A DNA stretch of 64,000 nucleotides from Pararheinheimera sp966252055 (GCA_966252055.1 CBINNO010000001.1:1-64000); one strand, 5' to 3'. Positions 17,305 through 26,668 are shown, counted from the stretch's first letter. Notes: a model not told the origin generated them from the letters alone. Numbers and translations: made by a program.

Positions 17305-17380
17305 TGGCTGCCCTGGCGAGACTCGAACTCACGACTGGCGCTTAGGAGGCACCCGTTATATCCAGTTTAACTACAGGGCA
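17305..17380 (-). tRNA. argW: tRNA-Arg (anticodon CCT)
   Basis: 76 bases including encoded CCA. Acceptor stem TGCCCTG/CAGGGCA, D arm with GTTAAACTGGATATAAC, anticodon loop CTCCTAA giving CCT, T arm GTTCGAGTC. It resembles E. coli argW, a frequent integration site for phages and islands, but no att duplicate is visible here. It lies antisense between flgT and the flgO-like genes, transcribed toward flgT. A leader promoter was not clearly seen. Confidence 0.93.
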
Positions 17381-17448
17381 AGAAGGCAGAGTCTATCAGA
17401 AGGACCGCTTAGTGTGAATCTTCTGAAAATCAACAGATTAAATATTGG

Positions 17449-17472
17449 ACGCCCGCATTGCGGGCGTTTTTT
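17449..17472 (+). terminator. Intrinsic terminator downstream of flgT and the tRNA locus
   Basis: ACGCCCGC, loop ATT, GCGGGCGT followed by six T. Oriented for plus-strand transcripts (flgT). The hairpin also lies right after the stop of the minus-strand flgO-like gene and may help end that message, though its minus-strand tail is less T-rich. Confidence 0.75.
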
Positions 17473-18296
17473 CAAGGCTGGATTTGCTGCAACACCAAAT
17501 GCGGTAACAAGGTTGTGGCTGACGCAATCACTTGCTGGCTGCGCACGGAGATCACTCGGCTGTGTACCTGCACGCCCCGACGGGTAGTGACCAGGGTTCC
17601 GGTCAGAATGTAATCCATCCCGGATTTGTCAGACAATTCGCGGATGTTACGCGACATCGAAAAGTCACCGGTTTTGCTGACCGTGATTTTGCGCGTCAGT
17701 TTGAAATCCACCACCACAACGCCGTGCTGCGGCAAGGTACTGACCATGGCTTCTGCGAATTGATTGCCAAGCGGATTTGATGTCTGCAGATTGTCATCAA
17801 ATTCGACAAAACTGGTCACGCCAACTCTCGCGCCTTTAAGCGCGTCAAAAGCGGCCAATTTAAAGCCCAGCTGGCTGGCATAATCCGTCAGTTGCTTTTT
17901 ACTGTGATTGAGCGACGGATATGCCGAATAGGCCATGCCGGTATCCACGGCCGGCGGAAACTCTGAGGGTAACAGAGGTCTCGTCAGCCGGCGTTTGGTC
18001 GCAGGTACCGTCACCGGTAAAAACGGTTTTGCGTTCGGGTCTGCCGCAACTTTGTCCAGCTGCGACGGTTGTTCGACAGTGCCGGCCGGCGCCGCTTCTG
18101 CCATGGGCCGCTCGGCCAGCACGAAGCCATCTGAGTCAACTGACGGCTCAGCAAAAGCTTCGGCCATTCTTTGCTCACCCGGCTCTGACGCCGTTGGTTG
18201 TGCCTGGCTTGCCTGCTTTGTTGGCGCATCACAGTCACAGCGCTGTGCACATCCCGATAGCATCAGTAATGCCAGCAAAAACCAGCACTTGTTCAT
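17472..18296 (-). CDS. FlgO-family outer-membrane lipoprotein (third of three)
   Basis: 274 residues from ATG 18296. MNKCWFLLALLMLSGC-A is a lipoprotein signal. Residues about 20-135 are low-complexity, rich in Ala/Pro/Thr. The C-terminal FlgO domain (about 155-270) has GVTSFVEFDDNLQTSNPLGNQ, VVVVDFKLTRKI, DFSMSRNIREL, YILTGTLV and VHSRVISVRSQQVIASAT. FlgO is an outer-membrane protein needed for flagellar stability in Vibrio cholerae. The ATG is one base after the stop of the preceding paralogue, so the genes are coupled. Much longer open frames upstream overlap that gene and are not supported. Confidence 0.82.
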   Translation of the reverse strand: MNKCWFLLALLMLSGCAQRCDCDAPTKQASQAQPTASEPGEQRMAEAFAEPSVDSDGFVLAERPMAEAAPAGTVEQPSQLDKVAADPNAKPFLPVTVPATKRRLTRPLLPSEFPPAVDTGMAYSAYPSLNHSKKQLTDYASQLGFKLAAFDALKGARVGVTSFVEFDDNLQTSNPLGNQFAEAMVSTLPQHGVVVVDFKLTRKITVSKTGDFSMSRNIRELSDKSGMDYILTGTLVTTRRGVQVHSRVISVRSQQVIASATTLLPHLVLQQIQP

Positions 18297-18297
18297 A

Positions 18298-18993
18298 TTA
18301 TTCACCTTGTTTGAGCAGTAATTTCCCAGAGCCGCCGGAGTGATACAAGGCATCAACCACATGTTGCGGAATGAAGCCCTGCGCCGTCGCTGAGACTTTT
18401 TTACTGGCAACCGAAACCAGCCGGGCGTTGACCAGCGTGCCGCCCTGGTGGCGCACCAAAGTCCCGCCCAGCACATACTGGATCGGTTGCTCTTCTTTTA
18501 ATTCCATAAAATCGCGGCTGAAAACAAAATCGCCCTGCGGCGTGACCCGAATATAATCCGTGGTTTTAAAGTCAACGACACCCAGGCCAAACTGATGCAC
18601 TTCATGCATAAAGCTTTCAGACAGCTGATTACCGAGCAAATCGGCCTGGTCATAAGGGCCGTCAAGGTAGACAAAGCTGGTCATCCCTATCACCATTTGC
18701 GGTTCGGCACTGTCCAGATTGGCCACCAAATCATGCATCATGCTTTGCACAAAATGGTTCACGTTGAGCGTGGCCTGCGGCTGATACAGCGGCTGCAGTT
18801 TACTGCTTGCCTGCTGAGTGGCCTGATAAGCAGCACCATCATACAACGCCGGACTGACATAATATTGTGGGGCCGGACGCGCTTTCGCAGCGCCCGTCAG
18901 CGGGACCTGTTCAGGTTCAGTCCCAAGCAGCAGAGACATGGATGTACAAGCTGATAAGGACAGCAGACTTAGCAATAACACACTGATTTTCAT
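18298..18993 (-). CDS. FlgO-family outer-membrane lipoprotein (second of three)
   Basis: 231 residues. MKISVLLLSLLSLSAC-T is a lipoprotein signal. The FlgO domain includes MVIGMTSFVYLDGPYDQADLLGNQLSESFMHEVHQFGLGVVDFKTTDYI, DFVFSRDFMELKEEQPIQYVLGGTL and VNARLVSVASKKVSATAQ. It matches the other two paralogues position by position (fvxxxDLLGNQ, VVDFK, SRD, YVLxGTLV). Middle gene of the trio; 23 bp after the first and coupled to the third. Which of the three is the functional FlgO counterpart cannot be told from the sequence. Confidence 0.85.
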   Translation of the reverse strand: MKISVLLLSLLSLSACTSMSLLLGTEPEQVPLTGAAKARPAPQYYVSPALYDGAAYQATQQASSKLQPLYQPQATLNVNHFVQSMMHDLVANLDSAEPQMVIGMTSFVYLDGPYDQADLLGNQLSESFMHEVHQFGLGVVDFKTTDYIRVTPQGDFVFSRDFMELKEEQPIQYVLGGTLVRHQGGTLVNARLVSVASKKVSATAQGFIPQHVVDALYHSGGSGKLLLKQGE

Positions 18994-19016
18994 GATAGGG
19001 ATATTCTCCTGCGCTG

Positions 19017-19634
19017 TTACGGGCTGCTATGGCGATATAGCTTCTGCTGGCGCCACTGTACCTGATCGGTCGCGCCCATCGCGGCTGCCGGGATCACGTC
19101 AGAAACAGCGGCCACCACCGCGTTATTTTGTATATCGACCATCCGCGCGTTCACTGTAGTGTATTCTTCTGCCTGATTCAGAGTCCCGACAATGACATAC
19201 CTGACCGCCTGTTGTGCCGCTAAATCCGCCAGGTCGCGGCTTAGCAAACGTTCATGGTCAGCAAACAGTTCTACTGCACTGCCGGTGCGCAGCTCTTTCA
19301 CCAGATAACCACGCTGACTGGCGATGGTTATCATACTTTCCTGCAGCTGCAACCCCAGCATATTCAGCGGTAAGTTCTGTGGATCGGGCTGTAAACCGCG
19401 GACTTCGGTAAAGCTGACCACGGCGATAGCACCTTTCGTCAGGGGCTGCAAACCAGTGAACAAGCGACTGGCCAGCCGTTCTGTGTACATCAGCACAGGC
19501 CCGACGGCGATTTGTTGCACTTCAGGCGCAGCCGCTGCGGCAGTTTGCTGCCGCGATGGCTGCTGCTGGCAGCCAGAGATCAGGCTCAGCATCAGCAGGC
19601 CAGACAGGCAGCTGAGTGGGCGGGAATGTCGCAT
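19017..19634 (-). CDS. FlgO-family outer-membrane lipoprotein (first of three)
   Basis: 205 residues. MRHSRPLSCLSGLLMLSLISGC-Q is a lipoprotein signal. The FlgO domain has IAVVSFTEVRGLQPDPQNLPLNMLGLQLQESMITIASQRGYLVKEL, LLSRDLADLAAQQAVRYVIVGTL and VNARMVDIQNNAVVAAVSDVIP. It lacks the VVDFK motif of the other two and has VKELRTG instead, so it is the most divergent member. ATG 19634 has GGAGG four bases upstream. First gene of the unit, 46 bp behind a sigma-54 promoter. Confidence 0.83.
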   Translation of the reverse strand: MRHSRPLSCLSGLLMLSLISGCQQQPSRQQTAAAAAPEVQQIAVGPVLMYTERLASRLFTGLQPLTKGAIAVVSFTEVRGLQPDPQNLPLNMLGLQLQESMITIASQRGYLVKELRTGSAVELFADHERLLSRDLADLAAQQAVRYVIVGTLNQAEEYTTVNARMVDIQNNAVVAAVSDVIPAAAMGATDQVQWRQQKLYRHSSP

Positions 19635-19679
19635 AAGGCCTCCGGATTCAATGGGCAGGCAACTGAGATAGGAAAATTA

Positions 19680-19695
19680 AGCAATAAGTTTGCCA
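19680..19695 (-). promoter_or_regulatory. Sigma-54 promoter of the three FlgO-family genes
   Basis: Minus-strand TGGCAAACTTATTGCT: TGGCA -24, TTGCT -12, exact GG-N10-GC spacing, 46 bp before the first ATG. It places the trio in the same regulon as the rod, hook and ring genes. Confidence 0.78.
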
Positions 19696-19731
19696 TAGTG
19701 CCGGCGAATGCCGCAGCGTCTGGGGAAAGGC

Positions 19732-19760
19732 TTGGTTGCGCTGTGGATAGCCGCTATACT
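19732..19760 (+). promoter_or_regulatory. Possible sigma-70 promoter of yegD
   Basis: TTGGTT, 17-base spacer, TATACT, 53 bp before the chosen ATG. The -10 box is good, the -35 box is half matched. Confidence 0.45.
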
Positions 19761-19812
19761 GCCGCCCTTTTTTCCAGCCCTTTTTCCGGCCCTATTTGCC
19801 GCAGGTACCCCT

Positions 19813-21108
19813 ATGACCTCCTCTTATCTGGCGATAGACTTTGGCACTTCGAACTGCACTGCCGGCTGGCTCGATGCCGCAGGACAACCACAGCTGCAAA
19901 CGCTGGAGAACGGTTCAACCTATCTGAGCTCGGCGTTATATCTGCCGTTTCCGGACAGCTACGATCCGGAAGATGACAGTCAGAAAAAACCATCGATTGC
20001 GCAGTTATTACGCCAGCCTGAGCAGGCCGTGCTGGGGTTGCAAGCTCACCAGCGTTACAGTGCAGATCCGCTCGGTGGTTTGTTTATCCGTTCCCCCAAG
20101 TCGATGTTGGGGTCCAGACTGAACGCGCAGCAAAGCCAGCTTTATCAGCAAATCTGCCAGCTGATGCTAAGCGCAATTCGCCAGCGTGCAGCAAAAGACA
20201 GTGATGCCGTGTTGATTGGCCGGCCCATTCATTTTCAGGGCATCGACGGGAATGACGGCGACGAGCGTGCCGAGCAACTGCTGCGCCAGGCAGCCCAGAA
20301 TGCCGGTTTTCGCCAGATAGCATTTGCTTATGAGCCGCTGGCCGCCGCTGTTGAATATGAGAAAACGTTGACAGAGGAGCAGCGCGTGCTGGTGGTCGAT
20401 ATTGGCGGCGGCACCACAGATCTCAGCTTGTGCCGGCTGGGCCCGCAGCACGCCGGCAAAGCCGATCGCAGCGCTGATTTACTCAGCCACTCCGGCCGCC
20501 GGCTTGGCGGGGTGGATATGGACATTAAACTCGCCATTTATGGCCTGATGCCGCTGCTTGGCCGCGGCAGCGCCGCCACGAACGGCCGGCCTTTGCCCGC
20601 CGCGCTGTTCAGTGACGCGGTCAATATTATTGATATCCAGGCGCAGGAACAGTTCTACCAAAGCAGCACCGCCAAAGAGCTGGACCGGCTGAGCGCTCTT
20701 GCCGCCGAACCAGAAAAACTCAGGCTGCTGCAAACGCTGTATCAGCAACATCTGAGTTATTACCTGGTCCAGCAGGCCGAACAGGCCAAAATCGCCCTCA
20801 GCAGCACAACGGCCACCGACGTGCGTCTGGACCGACTGCAGCACGGTCTGAACTGTTTGCTGGACCGCGAGCTGCTCGCACACGCGCTTTATGTCGAAAT
20901 GAACGGACTGCGTCAGTTGATTGACAGTTGCCTGACGGACGCCGCCGTGAAACCCGATGCGGTCTTTTTGACGGGCGGCGCTTCCTCTGCCGATGGCATC
21001 AAGCAGGTGCTGCGCCAGTTGCTGCCGACAGTACCATTGATTGAAGGAGACAGCTTCGGCTCGGTCGGCAAAGGCCTGTGCCGGCTGGCAGCGCTGCATT
21101 TTAACTGA
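19813..21108 (+). CDS. yegD: Hsp70-family protein of the YegD type
   Basis: Actin-fold ATPase related to DnaK but without the substrate-binding domain; its role is poorly known. 431 residues. Phosphate-1 motif AIDFGTSNCTAGW at the N-terminus, phosphate-2 VVDIGGGTTDLSL in the middle, adenosine motif FLTGGASSADGI and FGSVGKGL at the C-terminus. The sequence between (YEPLAAAVEYE) is the usual connect-1 helix. ATG 19813 follows AGGT and gives the conserved start; the frame extends 35 codons upstream over the promoter. It is a single gene, 134 bp before rhlE. Confidence 0.9.
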   Translation: MTSSYLAIDFGTSNCTAGWLDAAGQPQLQTLENGSTYLSSALYLPFPDSYDPEDDSQKKPSIAQLLRQPEQAVLGLQAHQRYSADPLGGLFIRSPKSMLGSRLNAQQSQLYQQICQLMLSAIRQRAAKDSDAVLIGRPIHFQGIDGNDGDERAEQLLRQAAQNAGFRQIAFAYEPLAAAVEYEKTLTEEQRVLVVDIGGGTTDLSLCRLGPQHAGKADRSADLLSHSGRRLGGVDMDIKLAIYGLMPLLGRGSAATNGRPLPAALFSDAVNIIDIQAQEQFYQSSTAKELDRLSALAAEPEKLRLLQTLYQQHLSYYLVQQAEQAKIALSSTTATDVRLDRLQHGLNCLLDRELLAHALYVEMNGLRQLIDSCLTDAAVKPDAVFLTGGASSADGIKQVLRQLLPTVPLIEGDSFGSVGKGLCRLAALHFN

Positions 21109-21242
21109 GCCACCTTGTCCGTGCAGGACTGCTACTGGCCAAAACGCAGACAAAGATAGCCAGCGCTTACTATCCAAGGTAGAATGCGCCCCTTTTTCGT
21201 ACAGGCGGGCGCAACTTTTGCGCGGCGCCATTTAAGGTTGAT

Positions 21243-22691
21243 ATGTCTTTTTCTGCGTTAAATCTGCACCCCGCTCTGCAACAGGCTGTCGCCGATGCAG
21301 GTTACAGCACCCCGACACCCATCCAGCAGCAAGCGATACCGGCCGTACTGACCGGCCGCGACCTGATGGCGGCTGCCCAGACCGGCACCGGCAAAACCGC
21401 GGGTTTTGTCCTGCCTATCCTGCAACAGCTGATTGGCACACCACGCCAGCAAACCAGACCGGTGCGGGCCTTGATCCTGACGCCAACCCGCGAGCTGGCA
21501 GCACAGGTCGGCGAACAAGTCGCCAAATACAGCAAACATCTGGAGCCTAAGCTCAAACATCTGGTGGTGGTTGGTGGGGTGTCGATCAACCCGCAAATGA
21601 TGGCGCTGCGTGGCGGTGTCGATATTCTGACGGCGACACCGGGCCGCCTGCTCGATTTGGTCGGGCAAAACGCAGTCAAACTGAATGAAGTGCAGATGCT
21701 GGTGCTGGACGAAGCCGACCGCATGCTGGATATGGGTTTTATCCACGACATCCGCAAAGTGCTGGCGTTGTTACCAAAACAGCGGCAAAACCTGCTGTTC
21801 TCTGCGACTTTCTCCGACGAGATCCGTCAGCTCACCAGCAAGTTGTTACACAATCCCTTGTCGGTCAGTGTGACGCCGGAAAACAGCACGGCAGAAAAAG
21901 TCGAACAACGGGTATACCAGGTTGCCAAAGGCCAGAAAACCGCCACGCTGATCCAGTTGATTGCTCAGCAGCAATGGCAACAGGTACTGGTGTTCATGGC
22001 GACCAAACACGAAGCCAACCGGCTGACTGACAAACTGAATGATGCCGGCATCAGCGCCGCCGCCATTCATGGCAACAAGAGCCAGAATGCCCGTACGGCC
22101 GCCCTCAGCGGTTTTAAAAACAACAGCATCCGGGTGCTGGTTGCCTCGGATGTGGCCGCCCGCGGTATCGATATCGCCCAGCTGCCTTATGTGGTCAACT
22201 TCACTTTGCCACGAAGTGCTGCTGACTATGTGCACCGGATTGGCCGCACCGGCCGTGCCGGTATGGCAGGCCTTGCAGTGTCGCTGGTGTATCCGGACGA
22301 GCTGTCACAGCTCAAGCTGGTGGAAAAACTGATTGGCATGAAGATCCCTCAGGCGACCATCGCGCTTGATGCAAATCTGCAGCTCAATGACAAAGAACTG
22401 ACGCAGCGGCCACCACGTCCGCCACGGCCACAGCCCAAAGGGCCGGCCGGTGAACGGGCAGCGCCACGACAAGGCACGCCACGCAAACCTGGCGAAGGTC
22501 AGCCGCGTCGGCCTAAGCCGGCCTCCGCGGGCCAGAGCAGTCAGCAAAGACCTGGCGGCAATCAGGCAAGTGGCAATCACGTCAACGGCAACCAGGCCAA
22601 CGGCCATGCGGGCGCCGGCCAGAAACCTGCTGGCCAGCGGCGCTCAGGACCAAGACCTGGTCAGCGAAAACCGGCATCCTCTGAGGCCTGA
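21243..22691 (+). CDS. rhlE: DEAD-box ATP-dependent RNA helicase RhlE
   Basis: Unwinds RNA, with known roles in ribosome assembly and RNA decay. 482 residues. Q motif GYSTPTPIQQQAIP, motif I AAQTGTGKTAG, Ia PTRELAAQ, II DEAD, III SATF, V ARGIDI and VI HRIGRTGRAG are all in order in the first 370 residues. The tail (about 375-482) is rich in Pro, Arg, Gly and Asn with Gly-Asn repeats, typical of RhlE and important for RNA contact. ATG 21243 follows AAGGTTGAT. The stop overlaps the next gene by one base. Confidence 0.94.
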   Translation: MSFSALNLHPALQQAVADAGYSTPTPIQQQAIPAVLTGRDLMAAAQTGTGKTAGFVLPILQQLIGTPRQQTRPVRALILTPTRELAAQVGEQVAKYSKHLEPKLKHLVVVGGVSINPQMMALRGGVDILTATPGRLLDLVGQNAVKLNEVQMLVLDEADRMLDMGFIHDIRKVLALLPKQRQNLLFSATFSDEIRQLTSKLLHNPLSVSVTPENSTAEKVEQRVYQVAKGQKTATLIQLIAQQQWQQVLVFMATKHEANRLTDKLNDAGISAAAIHGNKSQNARTAALSGFKNNSIRVLVASDVAARGIDIAQLPYVVNFTLPRSAADYVHRIGRTGRAGMAGLAVSLVYPDELSQLKLVEKLIGMKIPQATIALDANLQLNDKELTQRPPRPPRPQPKGPAGERAAPRQGTPRKPGEGQPRRPKPASAGQSSQQRPGGNQASGNHVNGNQANGHAGAGQKPAGQRRSGPRPGQRKPASSEA

Positions 22692-23470
22692 TGCAGCGCC
22701 AGCGTTTATGGCAACGGCTGGCTGAAGCCGGCATCGCCAAAAGCGCGCAGCCGGCGCTGTTGGCCAGTGGCCGTTTGCAGCTGGCTGTTTCAGATCAGAA
22801 TCTTGCGACAGCAGCGGCGCAGCCGCTGAAGCTGTCGCAATGGTTGCCGGCCGATGCCATCCTTTGGCTCGACCAGCAGCCGCTGCCTGCAGTCCCGCCC
22901 CGCCGCTACTGGCAATATCACAAACCATGCGGTATTGACTGCAATCTGCGCGCGAGCGATCCGGCCAGCCTCTGGCATCTGCTGCAACAGTTTCCACCCG
23001 GGGTATTTGCTGTCGGCCGGCTCGACAAAGACAGCGAAGGCTTGTTACTGCTGACCAATGACGGCCAGTTTGCCAACCAGTTGCTGCACCCCAACCAGCA
23101 TCATCAGAAAACCTATCAGGTGCAGATTGACCAGGACGTCAGCGCCGAACAGCTCTCAGCCCTACAGCAAGGCGCCGTATATCAGGTGGGTCAAACAACG
23201 GTCACGCCGCGACCTTGTCAGGCCAGATTATTGGCGCCTCGCCTGCTGGAGCTGCAACTGACCGAGGGTAAAAACCGTCAGATCCGCTACATGTGCCGCG
23301 CAGTAGGGCTCAAAGTGCTGCGCCTGCAACGCACCGCCGTCGGCGCCCTGCAGCTTGGAGATTTGCCGGTTGGCGCTGTAGCAGAACTCAATGCCAGTCA
23401 GCAAGCGTTGGCCCTTGGCAGCGATGTAGTTGCGGCTCCGGCACTGTCCCTCACTCAGCCTGCCGGCTGA
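22691..23470 (+). CDS. RsuA/RluE/RluF-family RNA pseudouridine synthase
   Basis: Isomerises a uridine in ribosomal RNA. 259 residues. An S4-like N-terminal part (RLWQRLAEAGIAKS, about 1-65) precedes the catalytic domain with YWQYHKPCGIDC, GRLDKDSEGLLLLTNDG (the Asp of GRLD is the nucleophile), KTYQV and LTEGKNRQIRYMCRAVGLKVLRLQR. The CNLR context resembles RluF more than RsuA, but the target base cannot be fixed from sequence alone. Translation is coupled to rhlE (TGATG). Its 3' end overlaps the convergent MFS gene by 16 bp. Confidence 0.9.
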   Translation: MQRQRLWQRLAEAGIAKSAQPALLASGRLQLAVSDQNLATAAAQPLKLSQWLPADAILWLDQQPLPAVPPRRYWQYHKPCGIDCNLRASDPASLWHLLQQFPPGVFAVGRLDKDSEGLLLLTNDGQFANQLLHPNQHHQKTYQVQIDQDVSAEQLSALQQGAVYQVGQTTVTPRPCQARLLAPRLLELQLTEGKNRQIRYMCRAVGLKVLRLQRTAVGALQLGDLPVGAVAELNASQQALALGSDVVAAPALSLTQPAG

Positions 23471-24636
23471 TATCGCCTTAACCGCGCACAAAGCCATAAA
23501 GAGCCGGCGTATCCGAGCAAAGAACCGGCCACAATGCCCGGCCACTGTTGCCACTGCCAGAACCAGTGCAGATAAAGGCCTCCGGTGCTGGCCCCGAGAT
23601 AATAAAACACCAGATACAGCGCACTGGCGCTCGCTTTCGCCCGGCTGGCATGCTGATTGACCCAGCTGCTTGCCAGACTGTGCGTCAGAAAAAAGCCAAA
23701 AGCACTGATAAAAAAGCCGGCCACAATCAGCCATAACGCCGGTAACAAGGTCAGCAAAGTGCCCAGCATCATGATGAAGACCCCCAGCGCCATCGCCACC
23801 GGTTGAGACCACCTTGCCGCCAGACGCGCCGAGACCGCCGAACCCAGCGTGCCGGTCAGGTAGGTCAGAAACAACACGCCAATCCAGCCGGAGCTGAGCG
23901 AATACGGCGGCGCAGCTAAGACAAAGGCGATATAAGTGTATTGATTCAAAAAGATAAAAAAGTTAAGGCCGCCAAGCAAAAACGTGGTGAACAAAGCGCC
24001 CTGGCGCAAATGAAACCAGTTGTCGGCCAAAGCCTGACGCCAGCACAAAGCTTTGGGTCTGAAATGCAGCGACGCCGGCAGATAACGCCAGCAGGCCCAA
24101 AACAGCAACAACGCGACCAGCGACCAGCCCCAGAACACCCAGTTCCAGTGCCCAAGCTCTGCCGCAGCCCCTGCCAGTACCCTGCCGCTGATACCGCCCA
24201 ACGAGCTGGCGCTGATGTAAAGCCCAACCGCCGTCAACAGCGCAGGTTTCTCCAGCTCTTCGCCAAAATAAGCCACAGCGACCGCCGGCAAACCGCCTAA
24301 AAACAAACCCTGCAGCGCCCGTGTCCACAGCAAGCCCTGATAGCTTTCGACCTGGGTCAGCAACACTGTGCTTACTGTGATACCGGCCAGACTGAACAAC
24401 AGGACAGGCCGACGCCCCAAGGCATCGGAGACCGCACTGTAAAACAGCAGCGACAATCCCAGCGTCAGTGTGCCTGCCGCATAACTCCAACTGGCCTGCA
24501 ATGGTGTTAATGCCAACAGCCGGCTCAGCTCTGGCAACAGCGGTTGTAAGGCATGCAGATTGGCGAACACAACCACGGCGGCCAGGCTCAGCAACAGGGT
24601 CAACTGCCGGTAAGGCCGGCTGCCTTTGGCGTACAT
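23455..24636 (-). CDS. MFS transporter, 12-helix efflux type
   Basis: Inner-membrane proton-driven exporter. 393 residues from ATG 24636, with CCGGAG nine bases upstream; the TTG nine codons earlier is not needed. About 12 hydrophobic segments are visible; the loop after helix 2 has SDALGRRPVLL (motif A) and the fourth segment region has WTRALQGLFLGGLPAVAVAY. The layout fits the YnfM/arabinose-efflux group of drug or metabolite exporters. The substrate is unknown. Divergent from the DUF885 gene and convergent with the pseudouridine synthase gene. Confidence 0.87.
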   Translation of the reverse strand: MYAKGSRPYRQLTLLLSLAAVVVFANLHALQPLLPELSRLLALTPLQASWSYAAGTLTLGLSLLFYSAVSDALGRRPVLLFSLAGITVSTVLLTQVESYQGLLWTRALQGLFLGGLPAVAVAYFGEELEKPALLTAVGLYISASSLGGISGRVLAGAAAELGHWNWVFWGWSLVALLLFWACWRYLPASLHFRPKALCWRQALADNWFHLRQGALFTTFLLGGLNFFIFLNQYTYIAFVLAAPPYSLSSGWIGVLFLTYLTGTLGSAVSARLAARWSQPVAMALGVFIMMLGTLLTLLPALWLIVAGFFISAFGFFLTHSLASSWVNQHASRAKASASALYLVFYYLGASTGGLYLHWFWQWQQWPGIVAGSLLGYAGSLWLCARLRRYQPAG

Positions 24637-24754
24637 CAGGAAAACTCCGGGGTCAGATGGCAAGACTCAGGCAGAACGCGGCTTTTGCTGCCACGCCAGC
24701 ACGCTAAAAGTGTATCATACCGGCCCTGCGCTTTTCTTTTTGTGAGGACTTCTG

Positions 24755-26638
24755 ATGCGCCTTTCTTTGTTAGCTGCCGCAGTGGCAGCCACTTTATCAC
24801 TGGCCGCCTGCCAGCCAGCTCCCGATGCCGGACCACAACAAAACACAAAGCCGGCGGCAGCCCAAGTACCGGCGGCAGCACCAGCAGCTGCGGCTGACCA
24901 TTATCAGCGCGCCACTCAGGCGCTGTTTCAGGCGCGGCCACTGAGTGCGTCGGCGTACAGCCTCAGTGAACAACAGGTAGGCAAGCCGTTTGCTGCTGAG
25001 CTGGAGTTTTACAACAGCAGCCGCGAAAACGCGCTGCGCCAGAGCATGGCTGAACAGGCCAGCGCTTTGCAGACACTGAGCTTACCCGCCGACGCTAAAG
25101 CCGCACTCAGTCAGCAGGTGATGACTGATATTCTGCGGTTTTATGCCGGCGATGCCCGTTTTCCACAAGGTTACATCGATATGTGGATGGGCCATTCGCC
25201 CTTTATCATCAACCAGATCAATGGCCCGGTCATCGACATGCCGGGCGCTTTGCTGAACTCTCACCCCATCCGTCATCTGACCGATGCCCAAAACTACCTG
25301 AGCCGGTTGAAACAATTTGGCCCGGCGCTCAATTCTGTTGGCGACAAATTTGCCACCGACCAGCGCTCTGGCTGGATCCCACCAAGAGTGTTATTGGACA
25401 AAGCGCTGAAAATACTCGGCTCTTATGCAAATCCAGACTACAAACAGCACGCACTCTATCAGGACTTTGTCAGCAAACTGGATAAAGCCAGCGACATCGA
25501 TGCCGCCAGCAAGGCTCAGTTAACCACTGAGGCGGCGAATTTAGTCAGCACAGTTGTCGCGCCGGCCTATCAGGCATTGGCCGATGAAGTCACTGGCTTC
25601 CTTCCGCATGCCCGCCAGGAAGCCGGCATCTGGGCTCAGCCCGACGGTGCTGAGTTTTATGCTTATTCGGTGCGCCAGCTTGGCGACACTCAGCTAAGCC
25701 CGGCCGAGATCCACCAGATTGGTCTGGATGAAGTCGCCCGCATCAGCAAAACCATGGACCAAATTCTCAAAGCCAACGGCTACAGCGAAGGCAGTGTCGG
25801 CGACCGCATGGCCGCGCTCAATGAAGAAGCCCGCTTTTTGTATGAAGACTCAGACGCCGGCCGCGCCGAGCTGCTGGCCGACCTCAATCGTTACATCAAA
25901 GAGATGGATGCGCGCATTGGTGAGCAGTTTAAAACCAAGCCGCCTTATGCCGTCGAAGTACGCCGTATTCCGGTGGAAATCGAAGCCAGCGCCGCTGGCG
26001 GCCAGTACACTTCACCGGCCATTGACGGCAGCAAACCCGGTATTTACTGGATTAATCTGGCCGATATCAAAGCCAATGCGCGGTTTGATTTAAAAACCCT
26101 GACCTATCATTAAGCCAATCCCGGCCATCACTGGCAAATTGCGCTGAATCTGGCGCAGGACCATTTACCGCTGCTGCAGCGGATAGCGCCTTATAACGCT
26201 TATGCTGAAGGCTGGGGTTTGTATGCCGAGCTGGTCGCTTATGAAATGGGCATGTACAAAAACGACGCCTTTGGCGATTTGGGCCGGTTAAAAGCCGAGC
26301 TGTTCCGTTCGGTGCGCTTGGTGGTTGACACCGGCCTGCACGCGAAAAAATGGACCCGCGAACAAGCCATTCAGTACATGGCCAGCACCACCGGCAATGC
26401 TTCTTCAGATGTGATCAGCGAAATCGAGCGCTACATGGCCTGGCCGGGACAAGCGCTCGGCTACAAGCTAGGTATGCTGAAAATCGTCGAACTGCGGGAA
26501 AAAGCGCGTAAAGCCTTAGGAGATAAGTTCGATATCGCGGCATTCCATGACATGGTGCTGCTCGGCGGTGCCATGCCGATGCGGTTACTGGAACAACAAA
26601 CTGACGCCTGGATCGCCACGCAACTCGCCGCCCAATAA
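24755..26638 (+). pseudogene. DUF885 lipoprotein peptidase interrupted by TAA at the catalytic Glu codon
   Basis: The same frame is open for 628 codons except for one TAA at 26111-26113 (codon 453). Signal MRLSLLAAAVAATLSLAAC-Q gives a lipoprotein; the body is a DUF885 zinc-peptidase-like protein (collagenase-like group). Before the stop the sequence reads LKTLTYH, after it ANPGHHWQIAL, then PYNAYAEGWGLYAELVAYEMG. In the family this is YHEAxPGHH, so the stop replaces the catalytic Glu (GAA to TAA is a one-base change). The C-terminal part remains fully conserved, with no further stop or frameshift, so the lesion is recent, a sequencing error, or read through. A truncated product would lack the second His pair and the AYAEGW motif. 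Confidence 0.9.
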
Positions 26639-26668
26639 TATCGCGGCATCAGTTTGCCAAACATCAGC

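Noticed and set aside
17305..17380. Integration site of a mobile element at tRNA-Arg(CCT)
   Set aside because: No second copy of the tRNA 3' end and no integrase gene is visible on either side in this window.
18297..18476. N-terminal extension of the third FlgO-like protein
   Set aside because: The extension overlaps the preceding paralogue and would bury the lipoprotein signal; ATG 18296 gives a clean lipobox.
24755..26638. Reading the DUF885 region as two separate genes (24755-26113 and 26219-26638)
   Set aside because: The second part has no ribosome site or start of its own, is in the same frame, and the bases between encode the conserved ANPGHHW...AYAEGW stretch.
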